The notes under the pieces were generated by a model, which saw only the letters and a program-made list of their open reading frames with translations, was not told the origin of the DNA and searched no databases. A program made the translations under genes and the position numbers. Shown in pieces: positions 37,655 through 46,159 of a DNA stretch of 64,000 nt; within the stretch, counting starts at the first letter, position 1, and every line of letters begins with the position of its first letter. Origin of the DNA: CADCTQ01 sp963844325 (GTDB taxonomy: Bacteria > Bacteroidota > Bacteroidia > Cytophagales > 172606-1); NCBI GenBank assembly GCA_963844325.1, contig CAWJNV010000002.1:3224001-3288000 (forward strand). The letters run 5' to 3'.

Positions 37655-38710
37655 TCATCCCTGACGGCCCGGTTTGCGGGCGGCGATCAGGGCGTATTCG
37701 AGCTGGGTGGGGAAGGTGTCGGGGGACGGAATTAGGCCGGCTTCGGTGAACCAGCCGCGGTACTCCCGGCGGCTGTAGCAACGGCCCTTGGTGCCGCAGA
37801 ACAGGGCCGCCGAGTAGTCGGTCACGGCCAGGGGGCCGTCGAGGGTGTCGTCGAGGAAGGCGTCGTGGGCCCAGAGTTCACCGCCCGGGCGGAGAGCAGC
37901 GGCAAAGCGGCGGGCCAGCAGCCGGCAGGTAGGCGTGGGCCAGTCGTGGAAGAGGCTGGCCGCCAGCAGCAGGTCGGCTGCCGGCAGCGGGTCGGTGAGC
38001 ATGTCGCCGGCCAGGAAGTGCACGCGGCCGGGTACGGTTTCGGCGCCCGGCCGGCCGCTCCGGCCCAGTGCTTCGAGGAACTCCCGGGCTACGTCGAGTA
38101 CGCGGGGCCGGTCCATCACGGTGGCCGTAGCCTCGGGGTTGAGGCGCAGCCATTCGTAGGCAAACAGTCCCGTGCCGCCGGCCACGTCGAGCAGGTGTCC
38201 CGGGCGGCGGGGCAGCCGGTCGGCCACCAGCGGGGCGAGGCGTTGGGCCCGGCCGGCCAGGGCCAGCGTCAGGTACCGGGCCTGTTCGGGGTGGTCCATC
38301 GGGGAGGGGGCGTCGCCTTCCTTCACGTAGCCAATCGCTTCGGTAGCATCGGCCGGGCCGTCGTGCCGCAGGCGTTGCACCAGGTCCAGCACCCCCGGGT
38401 CGTCTTTTTCCAGGCCGGCGTAGCCCGCCAGGTTCGGCGTGGTGGCCGGGGCGAGGCAGCGGCCCAGTTCGGTAAGCGCCAACCGGCCGGGACTTTCCCA
38501 GCGGAGCAGGTCCATGGCGCACAGGGCGGGGAACAGCACCATGGCCGGACGTTCGGCCAGGCCGGTGCGTTGTTGCAGGGTGGGGAGGGGCAGCGGCCCG
38601 TCCTGCAACAATTCAAATACGCCGAAGTGATGCACGGCCGCCACCAGCAGCCGCGAGCCGTACATGGCCCGCAGGTGCCGGGTGATGGGAGCCAGGTCGA
38701 GAGAAGTCAT
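37655..38710 (-). CDS. O-methyltransferase, acetylserotonin-type (SAM-dependent)
   Basis: This 351-residue protein has the two-part build of small-molecule O-methyltransferases: an N-terminal winged-helix dimerisation domain (LLVAAVHHFGVFELLQDGPL, LPTLQQRTGL) and a C-terminal Rossmann-like SAM domain with LLDVAGGTGLFAYEWL near residues 174-189, an acidic motif TVMDRPRVLDVA, FLAGDMLTDPLP and the catalytic-region HDWPTPTC. The family methylates hydroxyl groups of polyketides, phenols or similar compounds, but no biosynthetic cluster is next to it, so the substrate is unknown. It stands alone, between two hairpins downstream and a long inverted repeat upstream. Start ATG at 38708-38710. Confidence 0.88.
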   Translation of the reverse strand: MTSLDLAPITRHLRAMYGSRLLVAAVHHFGVFELLQDGPLPLPTLQQRTGLAERPAMVLFPALCAMDLLRWESPGRLALTELGRCLAPATTPNLAGYAGLEKDDPGVLDLVQRLRHDGPADATEAIGYVKEGDAPSPMDHPEQARYLTLALAGRAQRLAPLVADRLPRRPGHLLDVAGGTGLFAYEWLRLNPEATATVMDRPRVLDVAREFLEALGRSGRPGAETVPGRVHFLAGDMLTDPLPAADLLLAASLFHDWPTPTCRLLARRFAAALRPGGELWAHDAFLDDTLDGPLAVTDYSAALFCGTKGRCYSRREYRGWFTEAGLIPSPDTFPTQLEYALIAARKPGRQG

Positions 38711-38843
38711 GGGAAACGGTTTGATGATGGTTAAAGTAAAGGTTGAGTATAATGTTTTATTTGCCTAGTAATTATGACTTTAGCTATACTTTAGAAAAGG
38801 GTATCGGCGAATAGAACCTTGATGGATCGGCTCTTTTACGTTT

Positions 38844-39015
38844 CCCCGCCAAACGCCGTGCTTGTCATGCTGACGAAGGAAGCATCTGATCCATAATCCT
38901 GGGGAAGCATCCGGTACAAAAGCCCGTATGGCCCGGATCACCACACCCGTACATGAGTAGATTGATGCTCCAGATGCTTCCTCCGTCAGCATGACAAGCA
39001 CGGCGTTTGGCGGGG
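38844..39015. repeat. 44-bp near-perfect inverted repeat with structured spacer
   Basis: The arms 38844-38887 and 38972-39015 match as inverted copies at 43 of 44 positions (single difference near 38876). They include CATGCTGACGAAGGAAGCAT and CGCCAAACGCCGTGCTTGTC. The 84-base spacer repeats shorter words (GAAGCATCCGG, GATGCTCC, GGATCACC). It occupies the gene-free 372 bases (38711-39082) between the methyltransferase and YdcF genes; the rest of that gap shows nothing else. The GTCATGCTGACGAAGGAAGC word resembles a repeat that I recall being widespread in bacterial intergenic DNA. Confidence 0.92.
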
Positions 39016-39082
39016 ATATTTGAAATAATAGGTGAATTAAAAGCGATGGAAGTCAAACGTTTATATTGTACATAATAAACCA

Positions 39083-39736
39083 TCAGATCAAGTGCTCCGT
39101 AAACCCGCGGGCCACCAGTCCTTCGTACGCCGCCCATACTTCGGCCGGAATGTCCTGGGGCACCTGGAACCCTTTTTCGGCGTACACCCGGATGCGTTGC
39201 ATGTCGCCGACCATGATGTGGATGACGTGTTCCAGCGGCACCTCCGCGTTGGGGTACTCGTCCAGGGAAAGCTGCGGGGAGGTAACCATCAATTCCACCG
39301 GGTCGCCGGGCCACTGCTTGAGGAACGTAGCGTACGCCCGGCGTTCCATGTACGGCTTCTGCACCAGGATCATCCGCCGCACCGCAATGCCGTGCTTTTG
39401 GAGCAGCCCGTACGAAAGGGCAATGTTCTCGCCGGTGTTGGTGGAGCGGTTTTCGGTCAGGATCTGCTCGGCCGGCACGCCCCTGCCGCGGGCAATGCGG
39501 GCAAAAGTATCGGCTTCGGGTTCGGTCCACAGGCCTTCGGTGAGCCGGCCCAGCCCACCCGAAAACACCAGCCAGGGGGCGTAGCCGGCCAGCAGCAGTT
39601 CGGCGCCCCGTTCGGCAACCCGGGTGTCGTGGCTGCCCAGCACCAGGATGCAGTCGGCCGGGGCCAGGGGGTGGTTCACGTGGTGGTAATCCCAGAGGGT
39701 GCGGGCCAGGGAGAGCGTTTGAGGGTCTATGGTCAT
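39083..39736 (-). CDS. YdcF/DUF218 family protein
   Basis: This 217-residue protein belongs to the DUF218 family related to ElyC/SanA/YdcF. Recognisable blocks are DCILVLGSHDTRVAERGAEL near residue 30, WLVFSGGLGRLTEG, ILTENRSTNTGENIALSYGL and VQKPYMERRAYATF. The family has a Rossmann-like fold; YdcF of E. coli binds S-adenosylmethionine and other members affect envelope carbon or vancomycin resistance, but the biochemical role here is unknown. No signal peptide or membrane anchor is present, unlike ElyC/SanA, so it should be cytoplasmic. It lies between a long inverted repeat and an AATTTTGAATTTT word repeat, and is probably transcribed alone. Confidence 0.9.
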   Translation of the reverse strand: MTIDPQTLSLARTLWDYHHVNHPLAPADCILVLGSHDTRVAERGAELLLAGYAPWLVFSGGLGRLTEGLWTEPEADTFARIARGRGVPAEQILTENRSTNTGENIALSYGLLQKHGIAVRRMILVQKPYMERRAYATFLKQWPGDPVELMVTSPQLSLDEYPNAEVPLEHVIHIMVGDMQRIRVYAEKGFQVPQDIPAEVWAAYEGLVARGFTEHLI

Positions 39737-39747
39737 CGTGGGGCAGA

Positions 39748-39850
39748 ATTAATTATAAATTTTGAATTTTAAATTTTGGATTTCCGACCCGCATTTAAAA
39801 CAGGTCTGGGATTAATTCAAAATTTAAAATCCATAATCTAAAATTATTTT
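39748..39850. repeat. Inverted word repeat, AATTTTGAATTTT family
   Basis: The left arm (39748-39783) AATTAATTATAAATTTTGAA followed by TTTTAAATTTTGGATTT is complemented by the right arm (39811-39850) ATTAATTCAAAATTTAAAAT and following. The spacer holds a small GACC/GGTC pairing. It lies between divergent YdcF and sugar-permease genes, 35 bases from the permease start codon. Confidence 0.88.
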
Positions 39851-39885
39851 ACGGCGATCCAGTAAACTAGGGGTTTCATACTCGT

Positions 39886-41220
39886 ATGGCAAACGCAAAA
39901 GTATTCCTGTGGGCGTTGGTGGTGGCCCTGGGCGGCTTCCTGTTCGGCTTCGACACGGCGGTGATCTCGGGCGCCGAAAAGGACATTCAGAACCACTGGG
40001 GGCTCGACGTGTTCGCCCACGGCCTCACCGTGTCCATTGCCCTGATCGGTACCGTGGTGGGTTCGCTGCTGGGCGGCTTTCCCTCCGACCGGCTGGGCCG
40101 CAAAAAGACCCTGTTCTGGATCGGCGTGCTGTACCTGGTTTCGGCCATCGGGTCGGCCGTCACGCAGAGCTGGGAAGCGTTCCTGTTTTTCCGGCTGCTG
40201 GGCGGCATCGGCGTGGGGGCCTCTTCGGTAACGGCGCCGCTCTACATCTCGGAGATTTCGCCCGCCAACTCCCGCGGCAAGCTGGTGGCGATGTTCCAGT
40301 TCAACGTGGTGTTCGGCATCCTGGTCTCGTACCTGTCCAACTACCTGCTGGCCGGCATCGGCGACAACGACTGGCGGTGGATGCTCGGGGTGATTGCCAT
40401 TCCGTCGCTGGCCTTTATGCTGGCCGTGCTGGGCGTGCCCGAAAGCCCCCGCTGGCTGATCCTCCGGCGCGGCCGCACCGATGAGGCCCGGAGAATCCTG
40501 GCAGTGGCCAACCCGCCCGGCACCGACGTGGACCGCATCGTGGCCGACATCGAGCAGTCGGCCCGGGAGGCGGGGCAACAAAAGCACAAAACCGTCTTTT
40601 TCTCCCGTCCCTACTTCCGCCCGATCTCCCTGGCCTTCCTGTTCGCTTTTTTCAACCAGGTATCGGGCATCAACGCCATCATCTACTACGCCCCCCGCAT
40701 CTTCGAAGGGGCGGGCCTCACCGAAAGTGCGGCGCTGCTCTCTTCGGCGGGCATCGGCCTGGTAAACCTCGTATTCACGCTGATCGGCCTCAACTTCATC
40801 GACCGGGTGGGCCGCCGCACCCTCATGCTCATCGGGTCGGTGGGCCTGATCGTGACGCTGGGGCTGGTGGCTTACGCGTTTTACGTGGGCCAGACCGGCT
40901 ACGCCGTGCCGGTGTACCTGTTCGTATACATTGCCTTTTTCGCCGCTTCGCAGGGCGCCGTCATCTGGGTGTTCATCTCCGAAATCTTCCCCAACGAGGT
41001 ACGGGCGGACGGGCAGGCGCTGGGCAGCTTTACGCACTGGTTCATGGCCGCCGTCATTGCCTTTACCTTCCCGTACATTGCCGAGCGGCTGGGCGAGGAC
41101 GTTACCTTCTCGTTCTTCTGCGCCATGATGGTGCTCCAACTGCTGTTCGTGTGGCGCATGATGCCCGAAACCAAGGGCACCTCGCTGGAGCAGATCGGCC
41201 GCAACGTGGTGATGCATTAG
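39886..41220 (+). CDS. Sugar porter family MFS transporter
   Basis: This 444-residue protein is an MFS sugar:proton symporter of the XylE/GLUT type. All signature motifs are present: GFLFGFDTAVISGAE at the first helix, SDRLGRKK after helix 2, PESPRWLILRRGRTDEA at the end of helix 6, NQVSGINAIIYYAPRIFEGAG in helix 7 (sugar-binding QQxSGxNxxxYY region), DRVGRRTL after helix 8, and MPETKGTSLEQ after helix 12. Twelve membrane segments are expected. A PfkB-type sugar kinase gene lies 164 bases downstream on the same strand, so the pair probably imports and then phosphorylates a monosaccharide. An inverted word repeat lies between them. Confidence 0.95.
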   Translation: MANAKVFLWALVVALGGFLFGFDTAVISGAEKDIQNHWGLDVFAHGLTVSIALIGTVVGSLLGGFPSDRLGRKKTLFWIGVLYLVSAIGSAVTQSWEAFLFFRLLGGIGVGASSVTAPLYISEISPANSRGKLVAMFQFNVVFGILVSYLSNYLLAGIGDNDWRWMLGVIAIPSLAFMLAVLGVPESPRWLILRRGRTDEARRILAVANPPGTDVDRIVADIEQSAREAGQQKHKTVFFSRPYFRPISLAFLFAFFNQVSGINAIIYYAPRIFEGAGLTESAALLSSAGIGLVNLVFTLIGLNFIDRVGRRTLMLIGSVGLIVTLGLVAYAFYVGQTGYAVPVYLFVYIAFFAASQGAVIWVFISEIFPNEVRADGQALGSFTHWFMAAVIAFTFPYIAERLGEDVTFSFFCAMMVLQLLFVWRMMPETKGTSLEQIGRNVVMH

Positions 41221-41221
41221 G

Positions 41222-41378
41222 GGTATGGTTGGATGGCTGTATGGTTGATTGTTATATGGCTGAATGGCTGAATGGTTTTGCTTACGCCCACACCACTTCC
41301 CGACAATCAACCATATAGCCATTCAACCATACAGCCATCCAACCATATAGCCATCCAGCCATTTAACCATCCAACCAA
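41222..41378. repeat. Inverted word repeat, AACCATACAGCCATCC family
   Basis: The left arm (41224-41277) is built from TATGGTTGGATGGCTG words and the right arm (41302-41378) from the complement, such as CAACCATATAGCCATCCAGC. The right arm is longer by tandem expansion. The element fills the gap between the sugar permease and kinase genes and ends six bases before the kinase start codon. The element at 43734 uses the same words. Confidence 0.92.
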
Positions 41379-41384
41379 CGCCTT

Positions 41385-42269
41385 ATGTCTCAACCCGGTC
41401 CTGTGCTCATTTGCTTCGGAGAAACGCTGTGGGACGTGCTGCCCCAGGGCCGCCTGCCCGGCGGGGCGCCGATGAACGTAGCCATTCACCTCCGCTACCA
41501 GGGGTTTGCGCCCCTCGTGGTCAGCCGCCTCGGCAACGACCCGCCGGGCCACGCGTTGCGCGAATTCCTGCAAAGCAAAGGCGTGTCCGACGCCTGCCTC
41601 CAGACCGACCCGGTGCACCAGACCGGCATTGTGCAGGCCAACGTGACCCAGCGCACGGACGTGACCTACGACATTGTGGCCGACGTGGCCTGGGATTACA
41701 TCGCCCCGGACGAGGCCACGGGCCGGCGGGTCGGGGAAAGCGACGTGCTGGTGTACGGCAGCCTGGCCGCCCGCCACGCTACTTCGAGGGATACTTTACT
41801 CCAATATTTGCAACTGGCTAAATACAAGGTATTTGACGTAAACCTGCGCGCCCCGCACTACACCCCCGAACGCACCCTGCAACTGCTGGCCCGGGCAACG
41901 GTGGTGAAGATGAACCACCACGAACTGGCCGAAATAGGCGGCTGGCTGGGCGGCCCCGGCGACGGGCGGGCCGGCATGGCGTTCCTCAAAGACCGCTACG
42001 GCCTCGCCACGGTGATCGTAACCCGGGCCGAAAACGGGGCGGCCGTACTCACGGGGGAAGGCTACGTTGAACACCCCGGCTTCCGGGTAACGGTGCAGGA
42101 TACCATCGGCAGCGGCGACGCGTTCCTGGCTACCTTCCTGGCCGGACACCTCCGCGGGGAGGCCACGGCCGCAACCCTCGAACGGGCCTGCCGGGTAGGG
42201 GCCTACGTAGCCACGCAACGGGGTGCCACGCCGCCCTACGACGCGGCGGTGGATGCGCTGCTCGGTTGA
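41385..42269 (+). CDS. PfkB family carbohydrate kinase (fructokinase-like)
   Basis: This 294-residue ribokinase-fold enzyme phosphorylates a sugar with ATP. It opens with LICFGETLWDVLPQGRLPGG and contains PMNVAIHLRYQG (PfkB signature 1 region), VVKMNHHELAEIGGWLG, and the signature 2 anion-hole motif DTIGSGDAFLATFL, with the catalytic Asp in GSGDAF. The GETLWD opening and length fit fructokinase-like members. The upstream sugar porter on the same strand supports uptake followed by phosphorylation. The start ATG at 41385 follows the word repeat by six bases, so its leader mRNA would consist almost entirely of the repeat if transcription starts at or before the permease gene. Confidence 0.92.
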   Translation: MSQPGPVLICFGETLWDVLPQGRLPGGAPMNVAIHLRYQGFAPLVVSRLGNDPPGHALREFLQSKGVSDACLQTDPVHQTGIVQANVTQRTDVTYDIVADVAWDYIAPDEATGRRVGESDVLVYGSLAARHATSRDTLLQYLQLAKYKVFDVNLRAPHYTPERTLQLLARATVVKMNHHELAEIGGWLGGPGDGRAGMAFLKDRYGLATVIVTRAENGAAVLTGEGYVEHPGFRVTVQDTIGSGDAFLATFLAGHLRGEATAATLERACRVGAYVATQRGATPPYDAAVDALLG

Positions 42270-42414
42270 CGCCTGCCGGGCGGGAGAACTTTACGGCGGC
42301 TGGATAAATCGGTTTACCGGCTCATCCAAACGGGGCAGCCAATCGTTTGGAAATATCCCGTACGGGACGGAGCGTACTTTTAGGTCAACAACCACTTAGA
42401 CCTTCTCATCCCGT

Positions 42415-43725
42415 ATGATTTCTGGCTACCTTTCGGGGCTGCTCCGCGCCCAACCGCCGGCTGCAACTGCCCCCACCCGTTCCGGCTCCCTGCCGGGGGT
42501 TTTCGACAAAAACATTGAAGGACTGCGCGGCATCGCCGCCCTTTCCGTCGTGTTTGCCCACTTGTTCGAGTATGGCATCGACCCCACCTTCCGGCCCGAC
42601 GGGGTGCTGACCCACGTAAAGTTTTCCCACCTGAGCGTACTGGTTTTCTTCGTGCTGTCGGGGTACGTGATCGGCCTGACCAACAAGCCGGGTTCGTTTT
42701 CACGCCGCCGGGCCGGCGATTACCTCAAGAAACGCTTCGTGCGCCTGTATCCCATTTACGCGGTGGCCATCGGGCTTTCGTTGCTGGTCGTGCCCGAAGC
42801 CGACGGCCTGAAAGTGCTGTCCAACCTGTCGTTCCTGCAATTTGCCCTCACCAAGTCGCTGAAGGGCAACGTGGTGCTGTGGACGCTCAATTTCGAGGTG
42901 CTGTACTACGTGCTCTTCCTGGGCATCCTGTACCTGAAGCCCAACCCCAAAGTCCTGCTGGCCCTTGCCGTCGGCGTGAGCAACCTGGGCCTGGTGTTTC
43001 CCGGCGTGCCCGGCCTGCTGACCTTTTACGCCAGTGGCTGGGTGTTCTGGCTGGCGGGCTTGTACATGGCCTGGTACCTGCCCTCCATCCGCCGGGCCGC
43101 CCTGCCCGCCAACGTGGCGCTCAGCTTCCTGCTCCTGCTGGTTGCCAACAACGTGTTCATGCCGGGCTTTATGATCCTGAGCGCGTTGCACCTGCTCGAC
43201 GTGGTGCCCCTGGCCCTGGTGTGCAACGCCGACCTGGTGCACCTGCCGGTGGTGGTGGCGCTGTTTGCGGCGGCGGCCGGGCGGCAACTGCCTTTCGGCA
43301 AACTGATTACGCTGGCGGCCTTTTTGTTGCCGCTGGGGGTGATCGGGGCCCTGTTTGCACTCGGCAAAAGCACCGAACACGTCAACTTCCTCATCGGCAC
43401 GACCAGTACGCTGGCGGCCTGCGGGCTGTATTTCGTCCCCATCCGGGGCAACGTGCTGGCCCCGTTCAGCCTGGCGGGCAGCATCTCCTACGCCGTGTAC
43501 GTGGTGCACATGCCCCTGGCCAACCTGCTCCTGCAAATCGACCTGTTCTCCGGCACGCCGTTCAGTTTCGCGGTGCGGCTGGTTGCCTTCCTGGGGGCGG
43601 TGCTGGGCCTGGCGTACGTGCTGGAACTGAAAATGCAGCCCTGGATTCGCCACCAGTTTTTCCCGCGGCAAGCCGCCAAATCCCAACCCGAACCCGTGGT
43701 GGCCGAACTGGCCCGCGCCGCTTAG
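42415..43725 (+). CDS. Acyltransferase 3 (OafA/YrhL-type) membrane protein
   Basis: This 436-residue inner-membrane protein is an acyltransferase-3 family member that moves acetyl or other acyl groups onto extracytoplasmic sugars or lipids. The family opening is clear: NIEGLRGIAALSVVFAHLFE, with the conserved catalytic His (VFAH) and Arg, then VLVFFVLSGYVIGL and FVRLYPIYAVAI. About ten hydrophobic segments follow, and the C terminus ends in the cytoplasm with a charged tail. The N terminus is about 30 residues longer than usual (MISGYLSGLLRAQPPAATAP), so a later start such as GTG or TTG is possible. The target polymer is unknown; no glycosyltransferase genes are adjacent. Confidence 0.9.
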   Translation: MISGYLSGLLRAQPPAATAPTRSGSLPGVFDKNIEGLRGIAALSVVFAHLFEYGIDPTFRPDGVLTHVKFSHLSVLVFFVLSGYVIGLTNKPGSFSRRRAGDYLKKRFVRLYPIYAVAIGLSLLVVPEADGLKVLSNLSFLQFALTKSLKGNVVLWTLNFEVLYYVLFLGILYLKPNPKVLLALAVGVSNLGLVFPGVPGLLTFYASGWVFWLAGLYMAWYLPSIRRAALPANVALSFLLLLVANNVFMPGFMILSALHLLDVVPLALVCNADLVHLPVVVALFAAAAGRQLPFGKLITLAAFLLPLGVIGALFALGKSTEHVNFLIGTTSTLAACGLYFVPIRGNVLAPFSLAGSISYAVYVVHMPLANLLLQIDLFSGTPFSFAVRLVAFLGAVLGLAYVLELKMQPWIRHQFFPRQAAKSQPEPVVAELARAA

Positions 43726-43733
43726 CAGGTTGC

Positions 43734-43918
43734 GTGGCTGAATGGTTGGATGGTTGATTGTTGGATGGCTGGATGGTTGTATGGCTGAATGGCTGGTGGT
43801 CAGTCAGGAAGTAGTGATACGTCAGCTTAACCATGCACTACGGTAGAAGACTTCACCCCAACAATCAACCATACAGCCATTCAACCATACAGCCATTCAG
43901 CCATACAGCCATACAACC
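43734..43918. repeat. Inverted word repeat, AACCATACAGCCATTC family
   Basis: The left arm (43734-43796) reads GGCTGAATGGTTGGATGGTT and similar words; the right arm (43860-43918) reads CAACCATACAGCCATTCAAC and so on. The spacer of about 60 bases has weak internal pairing and no gene. It starts just after the acyltransferase stop codon and ends 16 bases before the stop codon of the convergent AraC gene. It shares words with the element at 41222. Confidence 0.92.
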
Positions 43919-43934
43919 TTCCTTGTCCGTACTG

Positions 43935-44855
43935 CTAATTGAAAGACTGCCGGTAGTCAAGCGGCGAAACGTGGGTCTTGTTTTTGAAAAGCTTGCTGAA
44001 AGACTGCGGGTACTCAAACCCCAGCCGGTACGCAATTTCGCCGACCGACAGCGTAGTAGTCGTCAGAATTTCCTTGGCTTTCTCGATGAGCTTGTTGTGG
44101 ATGTGCTGCTGGGTGCTTTGCCCCGTCAGCGTACGCAGCATGTCGCTCAGGTAATTGGGCGAAACGTTCAGTTGTTCGGAGATGTACTGCACGGAAGGCA
44201 GGCCGGCGGTTCGCACTTTTTCGCCGTCGAAATACGCCGACAGGATGGCTTCCAGCCTGACCAGCAAGTCACTGCTGGCATTGTTGCGGGTGATGAACTG
44301 CCGGTTGTAAAACCGGTTGGCGTAATTGAGCAGCAATTCAATGTGGGAAATAATCACGTCCTGGCTGTAGGTGTCAATGGCGAAGCGGTATTCCTGGTCA
44401 ATGCCCTGCATGAGCGACAGGATCATGGTTTCTTCTTTTTCGGAAAGGTGCAGGGCCTCATTGACGGCGTAGGAGAAAAAGCCGTAGTCTTTGATCTTGC
44501 CCGCCAGCGGGTAGTTGCGGATAAAATCGGGGTGCACGATCAGCCACCGCCCCGCCACGGCCGCATCACCCGCCACGTCGGTTGCAATCACCTGGCCGGG
44601 CGAAAAAAAGGTCATCACGCCCTCGTCAAAATCATAGTAGTGTTGTCCGTACTTGAGTTTCCCCTTAAAGTCCTTTTTGATGCAGATCGAATAAAAATGG
44701 TAGACCACGCTTTGCAGGCGCTGGTCGGGGTAGCACCTGATCTCGTCGAGGTTGATGACGCTCACCAGCGGATGGCCCGGTTTGGGCAAGCCCAGCGTCT
44801 GGTGCAGTTGGGATACCGAATGGATGGGGTAGGGAGGCGTGGCCGCTTTTTTCAT
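43935..44855 (-). CDS. AraC family transcriptional regulator
   Basis: This 306-residue regulator has an N-terminal ligand or dimerisation domain with a cupin-like strand pattern (HYYDFDEGVMTFFSPGQVIA near residues 72-91) and a C-terminal double helix-turn-helix (LPSVQYISEQLNVSPNYLSD and TTTLSVGEIAYRLGFEYPQS, ending FSKLFKNKTHVSPLDYRQS). It belongs to the type that controls a nearby oxidoreductase. It lies 66 bases downstream of an aldo/keto reductase gene on the same strand. A pair of direct repeats at 45999-46030, two helical turns apart, upstream of that reductase is a natural candidate for its binding site. Ligand unknown. Confidence 0.92.
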   Translation of the reverse strand: MKKAATPPYPIHSVSQLHQTLGLPKPGHPLVSVINLDEIRCYPDQRLQSVVYHFYSICIKKDFKGKLKYGQHYYDFDEGVMTFFSPGQVIATDVAGDAAVAGRWLIVHPDFIRNYPLAGKIKDYGFFSYAVNEALHLSEKEETMILSLMQGIDQEYRFAIDTYSQDVIISHIELLLNYANRFYNRQFITRNNASSDLLVRLEAILSAYFDGEKVRTAGLPSVQYISEQLNVSPNYLSDMLRTLTGQSTQQHIHNKLIEKAKEILTTTTLSVGEIAYRLGFEYPQSFSKLFKNKTHVSPLDYRQSFN

Positions 44856-44877
44856 GGGCGTAACGGTGGTGTGAGGA

Positions 44878-44909
44878 GGAAAGCGCTGCCAGTAAAGGTA
44901 GCGCTTTCC
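44878..44909. terminator. Hairpin between aldo/keto reductase and AraC genes
   Basis: GGAAAGCGCT (44878-44887) and AGCGCTTTCC (44900-44909) pair perfectly over 10 bp with a 12-base loop. It lies 12 bases after the reductase stop codon on the minus strand. There is no long U run on the downstream side, so it may be a processing or attenuation structure rather than a full terminator. Confidence 0.65.
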
Positions 44910-44921
44910 GGGGTGGATTTT

Positions 44922-45935
44922 TTACTGGTCAACCATTGCCAGGCTGGCCGCGTCGTAACGGTCCCCGGTGAAGGTGCCCAGGGGCACAATGGCTTCCAGC
45001 CGCGCCAGTTCCTGGCTGCTCAGGGCGATGCCCGCGGCGGCCAGGTTCTGCTCCAGGTACTTCACGCGTTTGGTACCCGGGATGGGCACCATTTTTTTCG
45101 AAGCCACCCAGGCAATGGCCAGTTGGGAGGGCGTGATTCCTTTTTCGCCCGCCAGTCCTTCAATGGCGCGTACCAGTTCGATGTTCCGGTAGAATTGATC
45201 CCCCTGAAAGCGGGGAATGCTCCGCCGGAAATCACCGGCGGGCAAATCATCCGGGCTTTGGAGGTCTCCCGAAAGGAAGCCCCGCCCCAGCGGAGAATAG
45301 GCCACGAACCCGATGCCCAGCGCGGCGAGGGTATCAAGAATGCCGGCGGCTTCGACACTTCGCTCAAACAGGGAATATTCGGTTTGCACGGCGGTCAGCG
45401 GGTGCACCCGGTGCGCTTTCCGGATGGTCTCCGACGACACTTCCGAAAGGCCGATGTAGCGGATTTTTCCCGCCTGCACCAGTTCCGCCATGGCCCCGAC
45501 GGTTTCTTCGATGGGCGTGCCCGGGTCCAGCCGGTGCAGGTAATACAGGTCGATGTAATCGGTGCCCAGGTTGCGCAGCGAACGTTCTGCCGCTTTTTTG
45601 ACGTAGTCCGGTCTGCCGTTGATCCGCCAGGTCAGTTGCCCCTGGTCATCGATTTCGAAGCCGAACTTGGTGGCAATCAGGTACCGGTGCCGGTTGCCCT
45701 GCGTGGCCCGGGCGACGAGCCGTTCGTTTTCCAGCGGGCCGTACAGATCGGCCGTGTCCAGGAAGTTGCCCCCCAGCTCCAGGGAGCGGTGGATGGTGGC
45801 GATGGACGCGGCCTCGTCGGCCGGACCGTAAATATCCATGCCCGCAATCTGCGTCATGCCCATGCAACCCAGTCCTGCCAAGGGCACGACGAGTCCCTGG
45901 GTGCCTAAATTTGTTTTTTCAATCGGGTTCATCAT
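44922..45935 (-). CDS. Aldo/keto reductase
   Basis: This 337-residue TIM-barrel oxidoreductase reduces aldehydes or ketones with NADPH. The catalytic tetrad is visible: Asp in FLDTADLYG, Tyr in the same motif, Lys in IATKFGFE and His in DLYYLHRLD. The C-terminal cofactor segment KKMVPIPGTKRVKYLEQNLA is also typical. It resembles the AKR13-type proteins often annotated as pyridoxal reductase-like or general stress AKRs. The gene is followed after 66 bases by an AraC regulator and is divergent from a PLP decarboxylase-like gene; two direct repeats in the shared upstream region suggest AraC control. Start ATG at 45933-45935; the next codon is also ATG, so either may be used. Confidence 0.94.
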   Translation of the reverse strand: MMNPIEKTNLGTQGLVVPLAGLGCMGMTQIAGMDIYGPADEAASIATIHRSLELGGNFLDTADLYGPLENERLVARATQGNRHRYLIATKFGFEIDDQGQLTWRINGRPDYVKKAAERSLRNLGTDYIDLYYLHRLDPGTPIEETVGAMAELVQAGKIRYIGLSEVSSETIRKAHRVHPLTAVQTEYSLFERSVEAAGILDTLAALGIGFVAYSPLGRGFLSGDLQSPDDLPAGDFRRSIPRFQGDQFYRNIELVRAIEGLAGEKGITPSQLAIAWVASKKMVPIPGTKRVKYLEQNLAAAGIALSSQELARLEAIVPLGTFTGDRYDAASLAMVDQ

Positions 45936-45998
45936 TTGTCTTTTTTAAGGTGAGGCATCCATCGGTATGCAAAGGTGGGCAGGCGCCCCGGGAAAAAA

Positions 45999-46030
45999 GT
46001 ATCCAAATCCCCGGGGGTTGTATCCAAATC
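45999..46030. promoter_or_regulatory. Direct-repeat operator candidate for the AraC regulator
   Basis: GTATCCAAATC occurs at 45999-46009 and again at 46020-46030, 21 bases apart (two helical turns), which is the usual AraC-family half-site layout. A weaker copy, GTATGCAAAGG, lies at 45965. The site is 64-95 bases upstream of the reductase start codon and 130 bases upstream of the divergent PLP-enzyme gene. Confidence 0.5.
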
Positions 46031-46159
46031 TCGGAAGGTTGCCGGCGTAAAAAAGGCGCCGCACCGCCCGGCGAACCCGTGGCGGCACCGGTGCGGATGA
46101 AATGGGCCCCGTCCGGATTTCCGCGTATCAACGGAAACCCTTCTCTTTGCGGGAAAGCA

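Noticed and set aside
45911..46159. Longer N terminus of the PLP decarboxylase
   Set aside because: The extra 83 residues overlap the divergent promoter and operator candidate and have no family similarity.
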